From: Marinobacter vinifirmus
GTDB taxonomy: Bacteria > Pseudomonadota > Gammaproteobacteria > Pseudomonadales > Oleiphilaceae
Reading direction: 5' to 3'
Assembly (NCBI RefSeq): GCF_002258215.1
Contig: NZ_NEFY01000003.1
Coordinates: 248,001 to 312,000, forward strand
Length of the DNA: 64,000 bases
Of the stretch, positions 55,501 through 63,558 are shown in pieces; the first letter of the stretch is position 1, and every line of letters starts with the position of its first letter. Under the pieces are notes generated by a model that saw nothing but the letters and a program-made list of their open reading frames with translations, had not been told where the DNA came from and made no database searches. Made by a program: the position numbers and the translations under genes.

Positions 55501-56451
55501 TTACACGCTTGAGGTGGAGGCGTTCTGCACTGCTCGACGGATTTCGCCAACGACAAACTGTCTTGCCGTAGTGCTTTCGGGCAGGGCGTTGAGGATGGTG
55601 AAGAAACCGTGAATCTGGCCGTCGAACTGTCTATGGCTAACGGGCACGCCGGCTTGTTTTAGCCGGTTGGCGTAGGCAGTACCCTCGTCGCTCAGGACAT
55701 CGTGCTCTGCGGTGACCACCACCGCCGGGGGCAGGCCTGACAGGTCTTCAGCAAGCAGTGGTGAAGCATCCGGGTGCTGGCGCTCGCCGATTTCCGGTAC
55801 ATAACTGTTCCAGAACCAGACCATGTCGGCCTGGTTCAGCAGGCCCTGGTTTTCCCGGTCCTGATAGCCGGCAGTAGTCAGGTCTGGCTGGGTGACCGGA
55901 TAGATCAGGACCTGTTGGGCCAGGGCTGGACGCCCGGCATCCCGGGCTTTGCGGGCGACAACGGCGGCCAGGTTGCCCCCGGCGCTGTCGCCTGCGACGA
56001 TCAACGGTAGATCGCGGGAGCCGACGATTCTACTTGCGTTGTTAGCTACCCATTGAGTGGCAGCCCAGGCATCATTTATGGCCGCAGGGAACGGATACTC
56101 GGGCGCCAGCCGGTAATCCACCAATACGACAGCGCAGTTACTTTCGGTTGCGATGAAGCGGCCCAGCGTGTCGTAGTCGTCGAGATCGCCGACAACCCAC
56201 CCTCCGCCGTGGAAATAGACAATGATGCCGTCTGGTGTGGGTGATGGTGTCAGCACTCGAAGGGTAATTGTTGCCTCGCCTGATGGAATGCTGAATTCGT
56301 CGCTATGATGGACTTTTGGGCCCTCGCCGATAATCTCCCGAAGTGTGGAGAAGAACGCACGGGCGTCAGGAGCGCTCAGTGAGTGGAAGGCGGGCGCCTC
56401 CTGATCGGAGAGCTGTTGGAGAAACTGGCGGCTTGCGTGATCGAGAGCCAT
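55501..56451 (-). CDS. HSL-family alpha/beta hydrolase (esterase/lactonase)
   Basis: A 316-residue hormone-sensitive-lipase-type hydrolase. It has the oxyanion motif HGGGWVVGD, the nucleophile elbow GDSAGG, an acid in HDVLSDEG and a base in IHGFFTI. It is the first gene of the operon with the outer-membrane protein and the Baeyer-Villiger monooxygenase. Esterases of this kind hydrolyse the ester or lactone made by the monooxygenase, as in the cyclohexanol and methyl-ketone pathways. A sigma-54 promoter lies 39-53 bases upstream and GAGG serves as ribosome site. Confidence 0.92.
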   Translation of the reverse strand: MALDHASRQFLQQLSDQEAPAFHSLSAPDARAFFSTLREIIGEGPKVHHSDEFSIPSGEATITLRVLTPSPTPDGIIVYFHGGGWVVGDLDDYDTLGRFIATESNCAVVLVDYRLAPEYPFPAAINDAWAATQWVANNASRIVGSRDLPLIVAGDSAGGNLAAVVARKARDAGRPALAQQVLIYPVTQPDLTTAGYQDRENQGLLNQADMVWFWNSYVPEIGERQHPDASPLLAEDLSGLPPAVVVTAEHDVLSDEGTAYANRLKQAGVPVSHRQFDGQIHGFFTILNALPESTTARQFVVGEIRRAVQNASTSSV

Positions 56452-56489
56452 GGTTGATCCTCTTGTTTATGGTTGTCACAAGAGTAGGA

Positions 56490-56504
56490 GCAACTGATAT
56501 GCCA
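56490..56504 (-). promoter_or_regulatory. sigma-54 (-24/-12) promoter of the esterase-OMP-BVMO operon
   Basis: Leftward reading gives TGGCATATCAGTTGC: TGGCA at -24, TTGC at -12 and the invariant GG-N10-GC spacing. It ends 39 bases before the esterase start, leaving a 5' leader of about 25-30 bases. The sigma-54 activator gene lies at the far end of the same operon. Confidence 0.82.
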
Positions 56505-56610
56505 GCACCGATGAGTATTTTTTAATTTATAATTAAAACAAAAAGTTATGGATTTTTTCGTTATTTATAGCCGAGGGGGCAGCGATTTTTATCTAACGCG
56601 GAGCAATCAA

Positions 56611-56667
56611 ATTTCAGGATATTAGCAAGTGGATTTCAGGAAATGCGGAACCGATTTTCCAGGTTCC
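56611..56667. promoter_or_regulatory. candidate upstream activator sites
   Basis: ATTTCAGGA occurs at 56611 and again at 56633, spaced by two helical turns. Next to them GGAACC (56647-56652) faces GGTTCC (56662-56667). They lie about 120-175 bases upstream of the -12 element, the usual range for XylR-family binding sites. Confidence 0.45.
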
Positions 56668-56793
56668 AGTCATCTTTCTTGCGCAAATACGTTAACCCCT
56701 GCGCATACGGGATAACCCTTATCTAAAGACTCTCAGCAGAATAAAGGTGACCACTCAATGGTGGCACAACAAAAAACTGACTGAGGGCATAGT

Positions 56794-58482
56794 ATGTATA
56801 AAAACAATGCACGGCTTCGTCGGTTGGGTATGGCCCTGGGCCTGGCTGCAGCGACTACACTGGCAAATGCCGCGGAAGCTGAGAAACCCAACTTTCTCCT
56901 GATTGTGGCCGATGATCTCGGCTATTCCGACATCGGCGCTTTTGGTGGTGAGATTGAAACACCGAGCCTCGATGCACTTGCGGATGAGGGCATCCGCATG
57001 ACCAATTTCCATACCGCGCCGACGTGCTCTCCTACCCGCTCGATGTTGTTTTCCGGAACGGACAATCACCGCGCTGGTATCGGTAATATGGCAGAGCTTC
57101 TCACGCCGGAGCAAAAGGGAAAGCCAGGCTACGAAGGTTACCTGAATGACCTGGTTGCGACTCTGCCTGAAGTGCTGCGGGATAACGGCTATAGCACCTC
57201 TATTATGGGTAAGTGGCACCTGGGCCGAACAGAGAAATTAAGTCCTGCTGCCCGAGGTTTTGACCACTCCTGGGTTCTGGTTCAAGGCGGGGCAAGCCAC
57301 TTTGATGACGGGCGAGCCATCATTGGCGTAGACCCAAAAGCCATATACCTGGAAGACGGCAAGCAGGTTGACGTTCCCGAGGGATTTTTCTCCTCGGATT
57401 TCTATGCCGACAAGGCGATCGAGTATATCGATGCAGCGGGCGACAAGCCGTTCTTTACTTTCCTTTCCTTTACGGCGCCTCATTGGCCACTGCAGGCTCC
57501 AGACTCATATATCAAAAAGTATGAAGGTCGTTATGACGAAGGCTACGAAGCTATTCGTCAACAAAGATTGGAAAAAATGAAGGAAATGGGTCTCATTGGC
57601 CACAAGCTGGCAGCGAATGTTCCCTTTGACGAACTGCCGACCTGGAATGAGCTGACCGACGAGCAGCGCAAGATCGAGGCACGCAAAATGGAAGTCTACG
57701 CTGCGATGGTGGACAACATGGATGAGAACATCGGCCGCGTTATCGCGCATCTGGAAGAAGCCGGCAAACTCGACAACACCGTAGTTATGTTCATGTCTGA
57801 TAACGGCGCGGATGGAAACAGTCCGGAAGTTCTGCCTCGTAATAAGGAGTGGATTGCCTCCGAGTACGACAACAGCTTTGACAACATCGGTCGACCGGAC
57901 TCCTATATCTGGTACGGAGCCCGGTGGGGCCAGGTCAGTGCCACTCCCTGGCCAATGTGGAAAGGGTATCCGTCACAGGGTGGCCTGTTGGTACCCGCAA
58001 TCCTGAATCTGCCGGGTGAAGAGAGCGCAGGTGAAATTAACCACGAATTCTTCCACGTGATGGACATTATGCCCACGTTCCTGGAGCTTGCGGGGATTGA
58101 TCTGCCCACCAGCCCCTATAAAGGTCGTGACATCTTTGAGGTGCAAGGCGTGTCCATGCTGCCTGGGCTGAATGGTACGGCCCCTGAAAATCGAGTGGTG
58201 GGGTGGGAGCTTTACGGCCGTTCAGCCGTACGCAAGGGTGACTGGAAAATCCGCTTGTTGGAAGCACCTTACGGTCCGGGCGAGTGGCAACTGTTCAATC
58301 TTGCGGAAGATCCTGCTGAAACCACTGACCTCGCAAGTAAAGAGCCTGAGAAACTGAAAGAACTGTTAGCAGAGTGGGATAGGTATGTAGCTCGTAATGG
58401 TGTTTTTCCTGCCGACCCCGCGGATATGCGGAAGGTTGGTTACAGCTTCACTACCTGCCTGTATGGCAAGTGTGTTGAGTGA
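56794..58482 (+). CDS. exported arylsulfatase (formylglycine type)
   Basis: A 562-residue type I sulfatase with a signal peptide (TTLANAAEA). The sulfatase signature CSPTR starts at Cys78, the residue converted to formylglycine. Metal-site residues are in VADDLGYSD and MSDNGADGN, and GKWHLG is the second signature. It hydrolyses sulfate esters, probably in the periplasm. It is divergent from the BVMO operon and followed after about 33 bases by a porin-like gene, so the two are likely co-expressed. No maturase gene for formylglycine formation is in the window. Confidence 0.94.
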   Translation: MYKNNARLRRLGMALGLAAATTLANAAEAEKPNFLLIVADDLGYSDIGAFGGEIETPSLDALADEGIRMTNFHTAPTCSPTRSMLFSGTDNHRAGIGNMAELLTPEQKGKPGYEGYLNDLVATLPEVLRDNGYSTSIMGKWHLGRTEKLSPAARGFDHSWVLVQGGASHFDDGRAIIGVDPKAIYLEDGKQVDVPEGFFSSDFYADKAIEYIDAAGDKPFFTFLSFTAPHWPLQAPDSYIKKYEGRYDEGYEAIRQQRLEKMKEMGLIGHKLAANVPFDELPTWNELTDEQRKIEARKMEVYAAMVDNMDENIGRVIAHLEEAGKLDNTVVMFMSDNGADGNSPEVLPRNKEWIASEYDNSFDNIGRPDSYIWYGARWGQVSATPWPMWKGYPSQGGLLVPAILNLPGEESAGEINHEFFHVMDIMPTFLELAGIDLPTSPYKGRDIFEVQGVSMLPGLNGTAPENRVVGWELYGRSAVRKGDWKIRLLEAPYGPGEWQLFNLAEDPAETTDLASKEPEKLKELLAEWDRYVARNGVFPADPADMRKVGYSFTTCLYGKCVE

Positions 58483-58515
58483 CTTCACTTAGAGCATGTG
58501 AGCAGGAGAAATACT

Positions 58516-59514
58516 ATGAGTTTTAAGAGATTACTTTTAACCGCTGCGGTTTCCGCAGCGGTTGCCTCCCCGGCCCTGGCAGTTGAACTGGAAAAGCCGA
58601 GTTTCTATGGATACCTAAGTGCTGGCGCCTTGAATGTAGAGGGTCAGGATGCGGAGGCTGAAGCCTTTGAGATTGAACTTGGGATGCAGGGTAAAGCTGT
58701 TCTGGATGAACGATTGAACTTGCACTACGCCGTAGAAGTTGATTTGGCGAATGCAGCCAACAGCGCAGACGATCCTACTACGGGAAGAGATGGCGAGGCT
58801 GATGTGCACGTAAAGGAGGCCAAGTTCTGGTTGCCGACTCAATACGGGATGTTCGTGGTGGCTCCGCGAGGCACTAGTGGCCAGTGGGCCGATATATACG
58901 GACACATCAACCACTATGAATACAACGAACCTCATGAAGCGTTGAATGCGGACGGTATTTTTGCCCAACCTGATCGTACCTCGGGCACCTTCGCCTACCA
59001 CACCCCCTGGTTCCTTAAAACCAAGTTGGTGGCAGCTGCGATAACCTTGAACGACAGCAATGACCAAAATGTCGATGGTCGTGCAGTGCGCCTCGTCCAC
59101 AAGAATGGCAATCTGCAAGCTGCAGTTGGGACTACCATTTTGATGCAGGAACAGCTGCCTCCGTTCGCTACCGACGACTATCAGATCTCTGCAGCGGGTG
59201 CCAGCTATAAGATTGGCGCGCTGACACTTGGAGCTGTTTGGGAAAATAACCGCAATGCACCATTCCCGCTAGCGCCAGAGGGTAAGGCCGATTTCGATGC
59301 TTACGGTGCATCAGCCTATTATGTGGATGACAGTGGAGCGGGGATCGCACTTGGTTTCAAGGAAAAGAACCATGATTACGATGCGGCGGATGAGACTGTA
59401 TACACTCTTAAACTGGAACAAAGGCTTACGCCAGGTGTGAAGGTGTGGGCTGAAACGGGCCAGTACGACGAGGCCGCCAGTAACTATGCAATGGGCTTCA
59501 ATGTAACCTTCTGA
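58516..59514 (+). CDS. porin-like outer-membrane beta-barrel protein
   Basis: A 332-residue secreted protein. A signal peptide ends SPALA-VEL, then come FYGYLSAGALNVEG and many short amphipathic strands, and a C-terminal strand ending in Phe (NYAMGFNVTF), all as in general Gram-negative porins. A CAGGAGA ribosome site lies 6 bases before ATG 58516. It follows the arylsulfatase closely, so uptake of sulfated compounds is a plausible role. Base use is less GC-rich than in the first half of the window. Confidence 0.87.
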   Translation: MSFKRLLLTAAVSAAVASPALAVELEKPSFYGYLSAGALNVEGQDAEAEAFEIELGMQGKAVLDERLNLHYAVEVDLANAANSADDPTTGRDGEADVHVKEAKFWLPTQYGMFVVAPRGTSGQWADIYGHINHYEYNEPHEALNADGIFAQPDRTSGTFAYHTPWFLKTKLVAAAITLNDSNDQNVDGRAVRLVHKNGNLQAAVGTTILMQEQLPPFATDDYQISAAGASYKIGALTLGAVWENNRNAPFPLAPEGKADFDAYGASAYYVDDSGAGIALGFKEKNHDYDAADETVYTLKLEQRLTPGVKVWAETGQYDEAASNYAMGFNVTF

Positions 59515-59529
59515 CTGTGAAAGCGTGTT

Positions 59530-59565
59530 GCCCGGCTCAGTTTGTCTGTTGCCGGGCCTTTTTTT
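59530..59565 (+). terminator. rho-independent terminator after sulfatase-porin genes
   Basis: A GCCCGGC/GCCGGGC stem (59530-59536 with 59551-59557) is followed by seven T residues. Confidence 0.85.
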
Positions 59566-60523
59566 ACAGGTAACGGGTTCCCCGCTGTTGCCGGACTGTT
59601 TCAGAAGGTAATTCGCCAAAGGCTTCCTGATACTGACGGGTAAAATGGCTTTGATGCTGGAACCCGAACGCAAAGGCGGCATCACCAATACTGATCTCTT
59701 TGTCCGAGCGGAGTAAATCCCTAACGCCTTTAAGTTTATGGCAAAGGATGTACTTTGCGGGAGTCGTGTTTAGAAAGCTACGAAAACAGGATTCCAGGGA
59801 TCTGCGGCTTGTCTGGGTTACTTTCAGCAGGTCGCACACGGAGATCGGATTATGAATGTTGGCGTGGATCCACTCAGTGGCAAGTCGTATTTTCGCAGGT
59901 AGAACCGTTGGGTTTATCCGGGTTGCCTTTGTGACCTGATCTGAAAAATGCGTTAACAACAGGCTTTGCCATTGTTTTTGGAGGAATGGATCCAGATTTC
60001 CGTCGCAGATTTCATGTTGCTTTGCGATGCACTCAATGCCCTGTCGTATCAACTGGGCGTCCTTATCCGTCGGTGAAAGCGCGGTTGAAGTTTTTCCCAG
60101 CATTTCGAGACACGGTACGCCCAGATGATCCACCAGAGCCTGGCGTGAAAGATTGATAACCACGGAGTGAGTGGACTTCTCCCAGACAAGGTCGGCTTGT
60201 TGGCCCGGAGCAATCAACAGAAGCCCGCCAGCGGTGATATCTCGTTTTGTCGTTTTACAATGAATGCACCCGGACAGAACCAGAATGGCGTGAAATGTAG
60301 TTTGGGGTTCTGACTGGATGTGAACTTTCTCCGACCAACGTGCGCCGAAGAGGGTTGAACCATCCAGCGGCTGCCAGGTAAGAATGTTTTCAGTATCACT
60401 GCCAGCGGACATCGGCAGGACTTCTCTGTCATCAATACGGGAATTGATAAATTGCCGTGCCTCGTCAAAATCGGCTGACTGTACACCAACGTTTTTAAGA
60501 AACGGAACGTATTGTTGATTCAT
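59564..60523 (-). CDS. AraC family transcriptional regulator
   Basis: A 319-residue regulator. The N-terminal part (to about residue 210) is a cupin-like effector domain; the C-terminal part holds two helix-turn-helices (ISVCDLLKVTQTSRRSLESCFRSF and ISIGDAAFAFGFQHQSHFTRQYQEAFG). It faces the octahaem-TPR cytochrome gene divergently with a short gap, and lies directly after the sulfatase-porin pair. Either could be its target. The ligand is unknown. Confidence 0.93.
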   Translation of the reverse strand: MNQQYVPFLKNVGVQSADFDEARQFINSRIDDREVLPMSAGSDTENILTWQPLDGSTLFGARWSEKVHIQSEPQTTFHAILVLSGCIHCKTTKRDITAGGLLLIAPGQQADLVWEKSTHSVVINLSRQALVDHLGVPCLEMLGKTSTALSPTDKDAQLIRQGIECIAKQHEICDGNLDPFLQKQWQSLLLTHFSDQVTKATRINPTVLPAKIRLATEWIHANIHNPISVCDLLKVTQTSRRSLESCFRSFLNTTPAKYILCHKLKGVRDLLRSDKEISIGDAAFAFGFQHQSHFTRQYQEAFGELPSETVRQQRGTRYL

Positions 60524-60725
60524 GGCAGCATCGTTATTTTTGTTAGTTGTGTTCAGCTAAGTAGTTATGTCATCCCGGAGTAATCAAGCAATTGTCAGGC
60601 CACCGGATGTTGAAATGGATCAGGTCTTGCAAGACAGTCACTTACAAAGACAGTTTCCCGGAAACGGTAGAGCCAGCTTTACGATCTGGTCAAATATCAA
60701 GAATCAGGCAACGGAACTGAATGAA

Positions 60726-62804
60726 ATGATCAACTACTTTTTGCGCAAGGTGAATATTTTTTTCATTATGGTTGCCTGCTCACCTGTCGTATTTGCAGAG
60801 GGTGCCGATTGTTCCGGTTGTCATGAAGTCGAAACCGAGCAATGGTCCCGGTCACAGCACGCTGTTGCGATGGCTCCGGCGAATCCGTCAACGGTGATGG
60901 GTAACTTTAATAACGGTGTTTTCAGGGATGGTCAGGTTGAAGCGAGTTTTGAGCGCACAAAGGATGGCTATGTCATACGCACCAAGGAAGCCGGAGAAGC
61001 GCGAACCTGGCCAGTAAAATACACCTTTGGCGTTTATCCCCTTCAACAGTACCTGCTGGATGCCGGCAATGGCCGCCTGCAGGCTTTCAATATCGCCTGG
61101 GATACCCGGCCAGCGTCGGCCGGAGGGCAGCGCTGGTTTCGGCTGGATGAGCCAGGTGCAAACCATCCTGGCGACGCCATGCACTGGACTGGCGTTTACC
61201 AGAACTGGAACAACCAGTGTGCGGACTGCCATTCCTCTGGACTGGTTCGCAACTATGACTCGAAAACCGATAGCTATGATACCCGATGGACTGAGGTATC
61301 GGTTGGGTGCTCTGCCTGCCATGAAAACGCTCAAGAGTATGCAAAAGCGGCTAACAGGGGCCAGCGACTGGCGCCAGGGATCGAGCTTGCCGCCATGGGA
61401 GCCTGGCTGGTCAGTGAGGGTAAACGGCCTCCCAGACACACTGGGCCGGAATCCAGTGCCTACCAGGTTGAAAGCTGCGGGCGATGTCATTCACTCCGGA
61501 CCAGTCTGACCGACCAGCGCGGAGGGGCGGTCCATGATCAGTTCAGCCTGACCCGGCTGGAGCAGCCCCTGTATTACTCGGACGGCAGGGTGCGGGAAGA
61601 GGTGTTTGTGCTTGGCTCATTCCAGCAAAGCAAAATGCACCAGGCCGGCGTGGTGTGCACCGACTGCCATAATCCTCATACCGGTAAACTGAAAGTGCAG
61701 GGTAATGCCGTCTGTACCCAGTGCCACAATGCCGGTGATTTCGATTCTTCGAAGCACCATCATCATCCGCGCAACACTGCCGGCGCACAGTGCGTAAGCT
61801 GCCACATGCCAGAAGCTACGTTTATGAGGATCGATGAGCGGCGAGAGCACAGTTTCATGGTGCCGCGGCCTGATGTGTCGAAAGAATCCGGTAGCCCGGA
61901 TGTTTGCCTGGCGTGCCACACGGAGCAGGATCACGCCTGGTCTATCAAAACCGTCGAACGCTGGTATCCGGACCTGTACCAGCCCGATACCTGGTACCAC
62001 GCGCAGCAAGGAAACCTGACAGAGGTACAGGCCTACCTGTTGGACGAGCTTGAGCCTGCCCTTCGCCGGGCTACGCTGCTGGAGCAGCACGGGGAAGCAC
62101 TTGTGGCAAGGCACATGCCTGTCTTGGCGCGCCTGGCTGAGAGTAATGATGCCGTGATCCGCGAAAGTGCCTATCGTGTACTCAGGCACGGTGCTGCGGA
62201 GCGAATCCGGAATCTTGCTGAGGAAGGACTGGCTGATGACTCGTTGGCAGTACGGCTCGCCGCTTTTGAGTCAATGGTGTGGTCTGGCGTGATGCCAGAC
62301 CCTGAGCGCTGGGCCAGTGTTCAGAAGGAATATGTGCACTACATTGATATGCAGTCAGACCTGCCCGCGGGCAGTGTTCTGAAAGCCCGTTACCTGATGG
62401 CAGGGGACTATATCTACAAGGCAGAGCAGCTGCTCGATCGTGCCCTGGCCAAAGACCCTGGCTACGTTCCCGCCACCATACTGTTGAGTGAAATCCTTCG
62501 TTCCGGCGATCGCAACCTTGAAGCAGTCCAGGCCATTGATCGAACCCTGGAGCACAGCCCTGATGAACCTCAACTGATTCACCTGCGTGGGCTGATCCGT
62601 ATCGGCCTGCAAGACTACGCGGCGGCGTTGGCGGATCTGGAAAGGGCCCACGAACTGGCTCCCGGCCAGTGGCTGTTCGGTTATCGGTACGCCGTGGCGC
62701 TTTTCCAACTGGATCAGAAAGGCAAGGCGCGGGAGGTGACTCAAACCATGTTACGGCGGTTCCCCGACAACGCCCGGTTACGGGCGCTGATGAATCACCT
62801 GTAA
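60726..62804 (+). CDS. octahaem c-type cytochrome with C-terminal HEAT/TPR-like repeats
   Basis: A 692-residue exported protein. The frame is open from 60567, but the signal peptide begins at ATG 60726 (FFIMVACSPVVFAEG), so I use that start. Eight haem motifs follow: CSGCH, CADCH, CSACH, CGRCH, CTDCH, CTQCH, CVSCH and CLACH, with extra His residues as distal ligands (a run of four His near KHHHH). After about residue 440 the protein is helical, with HEAT-like and then tetratricopeptide-like repeats (LAKDPGYVPATILLSEIL, LEHSPDEPQLIHLRGLI). It resembles multihaem-TPR proteins of unknown function. It probably moves electrons to or from the neighbouring oxidative pathway. Confidence 0.88.
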   Translation: MINYFLRKVNIFFIMVACSPVVFAEGADCSGCHEVETEQWSRSQHAVAMAPANPSTVMGNFNNGVFRDGQVEASFERTKDGYVIRTKEAGEARTWPVKYTFGVYPLQQYLLDAGNGRLQAFNIAWDTRPASAGGQRWFRLDEPGANHPGDAMHWTGVYQNWNNQCADCHSSGLVRNYDSKTDSYDTRWTEVSVGCSACHENAQEYAKAANRGQRLAPGIELAAMGAWLVSEGKRPPRHTGPESSAYQVESCGRCHSLRTSLTDQRGGAVHDQFSLTRLEQPLYYSDGRVREEVFVLGSFQQSKMHQAGVVCTDCHNPHTGKLKVQGNAVCTQCHNAGDFDSSKHHHHPRNTAGAQCVSCHMPEATFMRIDERREHSFMVPRPDVSKESGSPDVCLACHTEQDHAWSIKTVERWYPDLYQPDTWYHAQQGNLTEVQAYLLDELEPALRRATLLEQHGEALVARHMPVLARLAESNDAVIRESAYRVLRHGAAERIRNLAEEGLADDSLAVRLAAFESMVWSGVMPDPERWASVQKEYVHYIDMQSDLPAGSVLKARYLMAGDYIYKAEQLLDRALAKDPGYVPATILLSEILRSGDRNLEAVQAIDRTLEHSPDEPQLIHLRGLIRIGLQDYAAALADLERAHELAPGQWLFGYRYAVALFQLDQKGKAREVTQTMLRRFPDNARLRALMNHL

Positions 62805-62845
62805 AGATAGCTGTGGCTTGCTTCTTGGAGGTTTATTCCTCTGGG

Positions 62846-63430
62846 CTAGCGCACATCGTGGTTCTTTTTCGGGAACAGCCAGAAGGCAAACCAACGGGTC
62901 ATTCGCGGCATCAGCACATAGCTCATCAGTAACATGACTACGATAGTTACCGCCATGGTTCTAAGCAGCAACGGGATTTGCGCAAGGATATCTCCGAACA
63001 GAACGAATACCAGAGTCACCGCAGGGTAAAGGGCCAGCCAGCTGACGAAAGTCATTTTCCATTTAGGGGGCGGCGTTACCGGATTCTGGCCGGGCAGGGT
63101 AAACCAGGTCACGATGCCTGAGGTCACTTCCCGTTCGCTGGGCTGCACCAGCAAGCTCTCAATCTGTTCAAGCAGCTCAGCCCGTTCTTCTGATTCTTCC
63201 CATTCGGTGAGGGTTTCGCGGTCCTTGAATTTGAAGACGATCCGGTACTCAGGATCTTCCGAAGATGATGGTCTGAACATGGTGGCGCCAAGGTAACCGG
63301 GGCGTTGGGATGCACGCTCCGTCATTTGGCTGCTGAGCTTTTCAAATGCGGCTTCTTGACCTTTTTTGACTCGCCTTGATACCACTACCGTGAGAGGGGA
63401 AAACGGCTCGTCAGGACGTTCAGAGATCAT
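62846..63430 (-). CDS. ABM-domain protein with C-terminal membrane helices
   Basis: A 194-residue protein: an N-terminal antibiotic-biosynthesis-monooxygenase-type ferredoxin-like fold (residues about 12-100, with TVVVSRRVKKGQEAAFEKL and ATMFRPSS) and two hydrophobic helices (about 125-150 and 155-175). ABM domains catalyse oxygenations without cofactors or only bind small aromatics, so no reaction can be claimed. It lies between the multihaem cytochrome (convergent) and a DUF1329 gene upstream on the same strand. Confidence 0.88.
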   Translation of the reverse strand: MISERPDEPFSPLTVVVSRRVKKGQEAAFEKLSSQMTERASQRPGYLGATMFRPSSSEDPEYRIVFKFKDRETLTEWEESEERAELLEQIESLLVQPSEREVTSGIVTWFTLPGQNPVTPPPKWKMTFVSWLALYPAVTLVFVLFGDILAQIPLLLRTMAVTIVVMLLMSYVLMPRMTRWFAFWLFPKKNHDVR

Positions 63431-63507
63431 GTGGTTACTCCTTAGTGCGGGTTTTCCATGTAACGATCAAGGAAAGCATGGAATAGAACCGGCATCATCG
63501 CCAGCAT

Positions 63508-63533
63508 AAAAAGGGGCCCGCAAGAGCGGGCCC
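63508..63533 (-). terminator. rho-independent terminator after the DUF1329 gene
   Basis: A perfect 8-bp GGGCCCGC stem (63514-63521 with 63526-63533) is followed, reading leftward, by five T residues. It separates the DUF1329 gene from the ABM-domain gene. Confidence 0.85.
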
Positions 63534-63558
63534 AGAGAGAGCGACAACAACGAAGAGA

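Larger units (their letters stand above)
56452..56793. other. 342-bp divergent control region, esterase-BVMO operon / arylsulfatase
   Basis: This is the longest non-coding stretch in the window. It holds a leftward -24/-12 promoter (56490-56504), a very AT-rich tract (about 56511-56570), two ATTTCAGGA direct repeats 22 bases apart, and a GGAACC...GGTTCC inverted repeat. I see no clear sigma-54 element facing the arylsulfatase. Confidence 0.75.

Noticed and set aside
56761..56780. TGGCAC upstream of the arylsulfatase as a rightward sigma-54 promoter
   Set aside because: No TTGC follows at the required distance; GG-N10-GC spacing is absent.
60567..60725. 53-residue N-terminal extension of the octahaem-TPR cytochrome
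   Set aside because: It would bury the signal peptide inside the protein; the start at 60726 gives a normal exported precursor.
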